Shown here piece by piece: positions 58,462 to 64,000 of a DNA stretch of 64,000 bases (position 1 is its first letter; every line of letters begins with the position of its first letter). Position numbers and translations under genes: made by a program. The stretch comes from Vondammii sp040505895 (lineage in GTDB: Bacteria; Pseudomonadota; Gammaproteobacteria; Chromatiales; Chromatiaceae): NCBI GenBank assembly GCA_040505895.1, contig JBEVXU010000005.1, forward strand, positions 40,171-104,170, in the 5' to 3' direction. Under the pieces are notes generated by a model. That model ran no database searches, was not told the origin of the DNA, and was given only the letters and a program-made list of their open reading frames with translations.

Positions 58462-60546
58462 CTACTTCTTGGCGTTACGCTCTCTGGTCTCTTTGATCAC
58501 CACCTCAGCCACACTGTTCGGACAGGGTGAATAGTGCGAGAACTCCATTGAGAACTGGCCACGACCGGAAGTCATAGTACGCAGGTCACCGATATAACCA
58601 AACATCTCACTCAGCGCCACATCAGACTTGATGCGAACACCAGTGGGGCCTGCCTCCTGGGACTTGATCATACCGCGGCGACGATTGAGATCACCGATCA
58701 CATCACCGACATGATCCTCAGGCGTAAAGACATCGACCTTCATGATTGGCTCCAGTAGCTGCGGTGAAGCCTTAGGGATAGTCGTACGGTAAGCCGCCTT
58801 GGCGGCAATCTCGTATGCAACAGCAGAGGAGTCCACAGGATGGAAAGCACCGTCCTTCAGTATCACTTTCACATCCAGCAGCGGGAAGCCGGCCAGAGTA
58901 CCCTCAGCCATGCTCTTCTTGAAGCCCTTATCTATTGCAGGCCAGAACTCACGAGGAACGTTACCACCGGTCACCTTCGATTCGAATTCATAGCCGGAGC
59001 CAACTTCACCAGGCTCGATAATGTAATCGATTTTGGCAAACTGACCGGAACCACCGGTCTGTTTCTTATGGGTATAGCTATCTTCCACACGCTTGGTAAT
59101 GGTCTCGCGGTAAGCCACCTGAGGCTTACCAACGCCAACTTCAACACCATGAGTACGCTTGAGAATATCGATCTTGATATCCAGGTGCAGCTCTCCCATA
59201 CCTTTAAGGATGGTCTCGCCACTCTCTTCATCGGTTTCAACATGGAAAGAGGGATCTTCCTGAATCATCTTACTCAGGGCGATACCCATTTTCTCTGAAC
59301 CACCTTTGTCTTTAGGGGCAACGGCAATAGAGATAACGGGATCGGGGAAAACCATCGGCTCCAGAGTCGCTGGTTTTTTCGGATCACAGAGTGTATGGCC
59401 GGTCTGAGTGTTCTTCATGCCAATCAGTGCAACGATGTCACCCGCCTGGGCGCCATCAAGCTCGATACGCTCATCGGCATGCATCTCGACGATGCGCCCG
59501 ATACGTTCGGTCTTGCCGGTAAAGGTGTTGAGCACGGTGTCACCCTTCTTGATTTTACCGGTATAGATGCGGGTAAAGGTCAGCGCTCCGAAGCGGTCGT
59601 CCATGATCTTGAATGCCAGGGCGCGCAGAGGACCGCCGGGATCCACGACGGCAAATTCACCCGTCTCGTTACCCTCCATATCCACTTCAGGCTGAGGCTT
59701 AACCTCGGTCGGGCTGGGCAGGTAATCGACGACGGCGTCCAGCACCAGCTGAATTCCTTTATTCTTGAAAGCAGAGCCACAGTAGGTGGGGAAGAAGTCG
59801 AGTGCAATGGTGCCCTTACGGATGCAGCGCTTGATATCGTCCATGGAGGGCTCTTCACCGTCCAGATACGTTTCCATCACATCGTCATCCTGCTCTACTG
59901 CAGTCTCAATTAGTTTCTCACGCCACTCTTCCACTTTATCTGCCATATCGGCAGGAACATCGCTGATGTTGTAGTTGGTGGGATCACCTGAGTCATCCCA
60001 GGTCCACGCCTTGCGGGTCAGCAGATCAACGACACCGATAAAGTCATCTTCAGTACCGATCGGCAGAACCATTACCAGTGGGTTGGCTGCAAGTACTTTC
60101 TCGACCTGACCAACAACACGGTAGAAATCAGCACCGAGACGATCCAACTTATTGACAAGAATGACACGGGAAACACCGGATTCATTGGCGTAGCGCCAGT
60201 TGGTCTCTGACTGGGGCTCAACACCACCGGAACCACAGAAAACACCCACACCGCCGTCGAGCACTTTGAGAGAGCGGTAAACTTCGATGGTGAAATCAAC
60301 GTGCCCAGGAGTATCGATGATATTCATGCGGTGGCCATTCCACTCGCATGAGGTAGCAGCAGACTGAATGGTGATGCCGCGCTCCGCTTCCTGTTCCATG
60401 AAATCGGTGGTCGCTTCACCATCATGCACCTCACCGGTCTTGTGAATCTTACCGGTCAGTTTCAGGATGCGCTCAGTGGTGGTCGTTTTACCAGCATCCA
60501 CGTGAGCGAAGATACCGATGTTGCGGTAACGGGAAAGGTCTGTCAT
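58462..60546 (-). CDS. fusB: Elongation factor G, FusB (EF-G1B-like) type
   Basis: This is about 694 residues from the ATG at 60546. It has AHVDAGKTTTTE (G1), DTPGHVDF (G3), NKLDR (G4) and full domains IV and V ending in HYSPCPN. The start MTDLSRYRNIGIFAHVDAGK resembles FusB of Pseudomonas and the fusA2 proteins of other gammaproteobacteria, not the str-operon EF-G. It stands alone here, with no rpsL, rpsG or tuf, so it is likely a second EF-G. The window also encodes a more divergent EF-G at 38961-41015. Confidence 0.88.
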   Translation of the reverse strand: MTDLSRYRNIGIFAHVDAGKTTTTERILKLTGKIHKTGEVHDGEATTDFMEQEAERGITIQSAATSCEWNGHRMNIIDTPGHVDFTIEVYRSLKVLDGGVGVFCGSGGVEPQSETNWRYANESGVSRVILVNKLDRLGADFYRVVGQVEKVLAANPLVMVLPIGTEDDFIGVVDLLTRKAWTWDDSGDPTNYNISDVPADMADKVEEWREKLIETAVEQDDDVMETYLDGEEPSMDDIKRCIRKGTIALDFFPTYCGSAFKNKGIQLVLDAVVDYLPSPTEVKPQPEVDMEGNETGEFAVVDPGGPLRALAFKIMDDRFGALTFTRIYTGKIKKGDTVLNTFTGKTERIGRIVEMHADERIELDGAQAGDIVALIGMKNTQTGHTLCDPKKPATLEPMVFPDPVISIAVAPKDKGGSEKMGIALSKMIQEDPSFHVETDEESGETILKGMGELHLDIKIDILKRTHGVEVGVGKPQVAYRETITKRVEDSYTHKKQTGGSGQFAKIDYIIEPGEVGSGYEFESKVTGGNVPREFWPAIDKGFKKSMAEGTLAGFPLLDVKVILKDGAFHPVDSSAVAYEIAAKAAYRTTIPKASPQLLEPIMKVDVFTPEDHVGDVIGDLNRRRGMIKSQEAGPTGVRIKSDVALSEMFGYIGDLRTMTSGRGQFSMEFSHYSPCPNSVAEVVIKETRERNAKK

Positions 60547-60807
60547 GTCGGCTCTCAAATAAAATTAAAAAGTAGATAAGTTACTGGTGACCACCCTATG
60601 AGCACGCCTCAGAGGGACCTGTTGTTTCCTGATTGGTATCGGTGAAAAACCACCAACCCGTCTCCATTTGCGCGCCGGCACCGAGCGCGAACAGGAGTAA
60701 AATCTGCAACCCATTGATTACACTGAACTTTTACAAGAAACGTCGAATATCAGCCCGCTAGCGTAACACAAAACGGATAAAACCCTTAATACTGTTTACC
60801 AGCCTAC

Positions 60808-61185
60808 TCAAACGGCCGTAGCCAGAACACCTTCCAGCAACCCCGCATCAACGGGGTAATCGAGGGCGGCAAATACAGGATAGCGCTCCATCATCTTATC
60901 TAAACGCGGACGGTGTCCCCCATCAATGAAAACGATCAACTTCGCCTCAGGAGCATAGCGCTGAAGCGTGGCACAGAGAGACTCAAGGTTGCTCATCCGA
61001 TCGCGTAGATCGGGATCGAAATGAAACTCCGCCACAACCACTGCCGGGCAGTTCTTTTTCAGCCACCCCTGAGCCTTGCGTACTGAGTAGACCTTACTGG
61101 AAGAGAATCCCTTCTCCTGATAAAGCGCAGTAAAATCGGGATAACCTCCCATCTCTATAATGGACAAGAGTTGTAGCTCCGGCAT
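60808..61185 (-). CDS. Unknown 125-residue protein, receiver-like
   Basis: The start at 61185 (MPELQLLSIIEMGGYPDF) follows AAGGGG. An in-frame upstream extension of 40 residues to 61305 falls within a family C repeat and is probably not translated. The protein has alternating strands and helices (PAVVVAEFHF, EAKLIVFIDGG) that resemble a receiver-like fold without clear phosphorylation residues. The function is unknown. It is transcribed in the same direction as fusB, 250 bases upstream of it. Confidence 0.62.
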   Translation of the reverse strand: MPELQLLSIIEMGGYPDFTALYQEKGFSSSKVYSVRKAQGWLKKNCPAVVVAEFHFDPDLRDRMSNLESLCATLQRYAPEAKLIVFIDGGHRPRLDKMMERYPVFAALDYPVDAGLLEGVLATAV

Positions 61186-61205
61186 ACTGCCTACCCCTTT
61201 GGTTA

Positions 61206-61365
61206 AGGGCTCGCGAAACAATAACTCCCTGTTTTGGAACGCCGATCCATCCCGCCTGACTGCGTTGTGAAAACTTGAAAGATACTGATATTCCAGCGTT
61301 TTCACGTCTTGCCAGACGGGCGCCTCGACGCTCCAAAATCAGGTACTTATTACTTCGCGAGCCCT
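61206..61365. repeat. Family C fold-back element, copy 2 (160 bp)
   Basis: Left AGGGCTCGCGAAACAATAA and right TTATTACTTCGCGAGCCCT are inverted. Inner arms (CTGTTTTGGAACG with CGCTCCAAAATCAG) extend the match to about 36 bases. The centre shares CTGCGTTGTGAAAA with the copy at 34588-34749. It lies directly upstream of the 125-residue gene. Confidence 0.88.
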
Positions 61366-61604
61366 AAGAAGCCTCTGATCAATTCGTAAATTTATATCTT
61401 GCATCCAAAACATCCGGACTTTGCCTTGTAAATCTTCGCAATAACCTGCTATTACATGCAATTTACGCCTTCAAAACCCTGCGGGAGTGAGGATTCACAC
61501 AAGCCCCGAAGGGGTAAGGCACAAGGATGTGCCGAATAACCCGAACATTTTGAATCACAATCTACTTCAACCAGAATTAATCTGTGGCCTCTTGAATATG
61601 TACT
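61366..61604. repeat. Longer fold-back element, family A-like ends
   Basis: AAGAAGCCTCTGATCAATTCG on the left is an imperfect inverse of the right end AGAATTAATCTGTGGCCTCTT. Inner TTGCATCCAAAACATCCGG matches GAACATTTTGAATCACAA. A central palindrome has CCCCGAAGGGG and GGCACAAGGATGTGCC. It follows the family C element with no space between them. Confidence 0.65.
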
Positions 61605-61730
61605 CCATAGCAATTGCCGGATAACCCACTTATGCTATGGCAAAGAAACTTATGAATCATTCGTGATTACTTTAAAAGAACCTCATTAAGAGACTCTTAA
61701 TAAAAGACGATATCACCGCAAGGCATATTT

Positions 61731-62048
61731 ATGAAACTCAACATTATTATCCACGACCACTCAATGGACCTGGAAATACCGGATCAATTTATCGAGTCAT
61801 CCAGCGACGCTTTTGATCGTCTCGATACCCAGATGGACAAAGGGGCCCAGTCGGGGCAGGAGTGGATTGACAAGCCCGATCAGCATCAGCGCTGCCAGAT
61901 CGCAGCAGACAAGCTACTCACCGCACTGGAGACTGACAACCACGGGCTTGCAATGATCAGCGCCGGCTATATTGTCAGCCGGATGCCCGATATCAAGCGC
62001 GTCAGGATCGACACCTCCGGTGAACCCAACGGCACCGGATTTGAATAG
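61731..62048 (+). CDS. Unknown 105-residue soluble protein
   Basis: I do not recognise this protein. It starts MKLNIIIHDHSMDLEIPDQF and is acidic, with no signal or membrane segment. The only Cys is in HQRCQIAADK. The ATG has a weak upstream site (AAGGCAT). It lies in a plus-strand run with the next two genes, and the C-terminus ends SGEPNGTGFE. The genes may work with the MoxR ATPase further downstream. Confidence 0.6.
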   Translation: MKLNIIIHDHSMDLEIPDQFIESSSDAFDRLDTQMDKGAQSGQEWIDKPDQHQRCQIAADKLLTALETDNHGLAMISAGYIVSRMPDIKRVRIDTSGEPNGTGFE

Positions 62049-62179
62049 TACCGCAACACTGCAGTCAGGCAGTTTTCAAAAAAAAAGACCAACTACATCT
62101 ATTCAATCGTAAATTTTCCTAGTAAAATACTATGTAATTATACTGTTATTAAAGCGACTAAACCTGGAGTTAACCTTTC

Positions 62180-62734
62180 ATGGCCTTACGCCTAAAGACC
62201 CACTGGCACAAAGAGGGGACCGAACGCTCACTGGAGGAGATTGCCGGCGCCATCGCCTTCAATAGCTGGCGTATCGCCATGGACAAAGCGATCACCCTCC
62301 ATGGAGAGGATTTTGTCTACAGTAACGATGTTCAGCGACTGGCAGTCATCTCCGAGTACCTGATATTCGAAGCACAAATCGCAGAACGGATGAGCCACGG
62401 AACGCTGGATGACGAAGAGCGCCACAGCCTGATTACCCATCTGGTGATGAAAATGGCCGCCCACCTTGAGGAAAATAGCAGCGATCTCCTCGGACCAGGT
62501 GATTACCAGAGCGCCTTTGTCGACCTTTTCAACCAACGCTCTGCCGAATATTCTGAATTTGGTTTCAGCAAAGACGGTCCCAGCTACCCCTTCCTGCGCC
62601 ACCTCGGGTTCGAGATCCAGCAGTTGATGGGTGGCGAACATGAGAACCGCTGGGTAATTGATCAGGTGATGGATAAAGATGCACCCGAGGTCTACAAGAA
62701 GCTGAAACGGGTGATTCGGAGTCTATTTTTGTAG
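62180..62734 (+). CDS. Unknown 184-residue helical protein
   Basis: This all-helical-looking soluble protein begins MALRLKTHWHKEGTERSLEEIAGAIAFNSWRIAMD and ends KKLKRVIRSLFL. It has no Cys and no membrane segment. CTGGAGTTAAC upstream of the ATG gives a GGAG site. It is a family I cannot name. It precedes the MoxR ATPase by 132 bases, with half a family B element in between. Confidence 0.65.
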   Translation: MALRLKTHWHKEGTERSLEEIAGAIAFNSWRIAMDKAITLHGEDFVYSNDVQRLAVISEYLIFEAQIAERMSHGTLDDEERHSLITHLVMKMAAHLEENSSDLLGPGDYQSAFVDLFNQRSAEYSEFGFSKDGPSYPFLRHLGFEIQQLMGGEHENRWVIDQVMDKDAPEVYKKLKRVIRSLFL

Positions 62735-62746
62735 CCTGGAACTTAA

Positions 62747-62829
62747 ATTCTGCACAATAACCCTAAAAACCACACTTAGAGAAATTAGGCTCCGAAGTGT
62801 GTTCTTCGCGAACAAGTTCGTTCCTACCC
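62747..62829. repeat. Half copy of a family B element
   Basis: TCTGCACAATAACCC at the left matches the family B outer end. TTCTTCGCGAACAAGTTCGTTCCTAC at the right matches the core. The other half is missing. It lies between the helical protein gene and the MoxR gene. Confidence 0.7.
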
Positions 62830-62866
62830 CAGATTACATAGACCGGCTAGATTTATTGGAGATGCA

Positions 62867-63910
62867 ATGCGCCCCGCACAACTGTTAACCGTACTGGATT
62901 GTGAATTCATCAGCACCAGTGAAGGCCTCCACACACCAGTCATGCTCTGGGGGGCACCCGGGGTGGGGAAATCCCAGATGGTCGCCCAGATTGCACAGCG
63001 ACACAGTGCGCCGGTAGTCGACATTCGCCTATCGCAGATGGAGCCAAGTGACCTGCGTGGCATTCCGTTCCGGGTAGGCGACAGTGTGGAGTGGGCGATA
63101 CCGGCACTGCTGCCCAACACAGAGAAGCACGGCACCAGAGGTGTTCTGTTTCTTGATGAGATCACCTCCGCTCCGCCTGCGGTCTCCGCCGCCGCCTATC
63201 AGCTGATTCTCGACCGGCGTCTTGGGGACTACAAGGTACCCGACGGCTGGGCCATTTTTGCCGCCGGCAACCGCCAGGGAGATCGCGGCGTCACCTACAC
63301 TATGCCCGCCCCTCTGGCTAACCGTTTTTCTCACTTCGAGGTAGACACCCACCTTGATGACTGGGTGCTCTGGGCCTACCGTAACAGCATTGATGAACGG
63401 ATCATCGCATTCCTTCGCTTTCGCCCGGAACTACTGTTCGACTTCGATCCAGCCCACAATCCTGTAGCCTTCCCCTCCCCCCGTTCCTGGGAGTTCGCCC
63501 ATCGCGGCCTACAGAAGTTTTTTGACCACCCCGAGCTATTGCAAGGTACGCTGCAGGCCTGCGTAGGTCCAGCCGCCGGAGTCGAGTTGCACGCCTTCGT
63601 CAACAGCATTGAACAGATGCCCGACCTGGACGGCATCATCGCCGGTGATGAAGTGGCAGTACCCGGCGAGATTGATCTCCAGTACGCCGTAGCCGCCGCT
63701 CTGGTGGGGCGTGCTATCCGCTCCAAGGGCAGTGCCGACCGCAACCGGATCATCGATAACATACTCATTTATGCCGGACGCTTCCCCCAACGTGAAATGG
63801 GGGTCATGCTGGTCTCCGATATGCACCGTGCCATCGGCAATGCGCTGTTCGAGGCGCCACAATTCAATAACTGGGCTCAGGCGGTATCGGATGTGATGCT
63901 GTTTGAATGA
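62867..63910 (+). CDS. MoxR-family AAA+ ATPase
   Basis: This 347-residue AAA+ ATPase has Walker A GAPGVGKS (29-36), Walker B LFLDEI (94-99), sensor-like AAGNRQGDRGVTYTMPAPLANRF and a C-terminal helical lid. MoxR proteins usually act with a von Willebrand A partner as chaperones that assemble metalloenzymes or complexes. The partner gene may lie beyond the window. GGAG lies five bases before the ATG. The gene ends at 63910, and a seven-base tandem repeat begins at the next base. Confidence 0.88.
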   Translation: MRPAQLLTVLDCEFISTSEGLHTPVMLWGAPGVGKSQMVAQIAQRHSAPVVDIRLSQMEPSDLRGIPFRVGDSVEWAIPALLPNTEKHGTRGVLFLDEITSAPPAVSAAAYQLILDRRLGDYKVPDGWAIFAAGNRQGDRGVTYTMPAPLANRFSHFEVDTHLDDWVLWAYRNSIDERIIAFLRFRPELLFDFDPAHNPVAFPSPRSWEFAHRGLQKFFDHPELLQGTLQACVGPAAGVELHAFVNSIEQMPDLDGIIAGDEVAVPGEIDLQYAVAAALVGRAIRSKGSADRNRIIDNILIYAGRFPQREMGVMLVSDMHRAIGNALFEAPQFNNWAQAVSDVMLFE

Positions 63911-64000
63911 GTTGGCAGTTGGCAGTTGGCAGTTGGCAGTTGGCAGTTGGCAGTTGGCAGTTGGCAGTTGGCAGTTGGCAGTTGGCAGTTGGCAGTTGGC
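63911..64000. repeat. Seven-base tandem repeat GTTGGCA, at least 12.9 copies
   Basis: Perfect copies of GTTGGCA start directly after the MoxR stop codon and run to the window edge, so the true length is unknown. A seven-base unit shifts the frame, and it has no spacer structure, so it is not a CRISPR array. Confidence 0.97.

Larger units (their letters stand above)
61186..61730. other. Repeat-filled spacer
   Basis: This 545-base spacer is occupied by two adjoining fold-back elements (61206-61365 and 61366-61604) followed by AT-rich promoter-like sequence for the gene at 61731. I see no other gene. Confidence 0.7.

Noticed and set aside
61186..61336. Coding extension or separate frame upstream of the 125-residue gene
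   Set aside because: The sequence is mostly the arms of a family C fold-back element shared with 34588-34749.
63911..64000. Possible CRISPR array beside the MoxR gene
   Set aside because: The unit is seven bases with no spacers, so it is a simple tandem repeat. The repeats at 21955, 44227 and 58048 fail for the same reason.

Overview
The window looks like a chromosomal segment of a sulfur-oxidising gammaproteobacterium. The decisive evidence is a complete oxidative-type dsr cluster on the minus strand (dsrA, B, E, F, H, C, M, K, L, J, O, P, then N, R, S, at about 41.1-55.3 kb). It has DsrEFH and DsrL, the marks of the reverse pathway that oxidises stored sulfur. The housekeeping genes (cca, pepN, grxC, hslR, fusB-type EF-G, baeSR, yceI, yceJ-type cytochrome b561) are gammaproteobacterial in style. 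Assignment to a Chromatiales/Sedimenticola/Thiodiazotropha-like lineage is inference only. I saw no rRNA, tRNA, transposase, integrase or CRISPR array.

Layout. 1-6.2 kb (minus): the edge of cca, an Atm1-type ABC exporter, a CHASE4-GGDEF-EAL protein and an alpha/beta hydrolase. 6.5-16.8 kb (plus): an S24-like protein with an RND adaptor and pump, a passenger-less inverse-autotransporter barrel, a large NMT1-PAS-GGDEF-EAL sensor and a hemolysin III protein. 16.9-26.6 kb: a heme-type sensor cyclase, LysR divergent from pirin/cytochrome b561/yceI, and an envelope module (small Cys-rich protein, DUF1566/EF-hand protein, convergent baeSR-like genes). 27-34.4 kb (minus): a GAF-GGDEF*-EAL protein, HDOD plus a small partner, a ParA/CYTH-CHAD pair, a small Cys-tailed peptide and an SDR. 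34.7-41 kb: pepN divergent from grxC-hslR-hypothetical-EF-G paralog. 41-55.3 kb: dsr. 55.9-57.9 kb (plus): a block divergent from dsrA that encodes a 58-aa protein, a helical protein, a Cas6/Cmx6-like RAMP protein and a cysteine-less DsrC paralog. 58.4-64 kb: fusB-type EF-G, three small unknown genes and a MoxR ATPase that ends in a 7-bp tandem repeat cut by the window edge.

How the genes work together. DsrAB oxidises sulfane sulfur delivered by DsrEFH and DsrC. DsrL links the reaction to pyridine nucleotide. DsrMKJOP passes electrons between DsrC and the membrane. DsrN makes siroamide, and DsrR and DsrS are accessory proteins. At least four c-di-GMP proteins with different sensor domains suggest strong lifestyle regulation.

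The most unusual item is the Cas6-like gene, which keeps a perfect glycine-rich loop and a candidate catalytic His but sits beside dsr with no CRISPR array in the window. The spacers also hold several families of 145-165 bp fold-back (MITE-like) elements. Some of these touch genes: they supply a stop codon, create a false N-terminal extension, or form a leader region.
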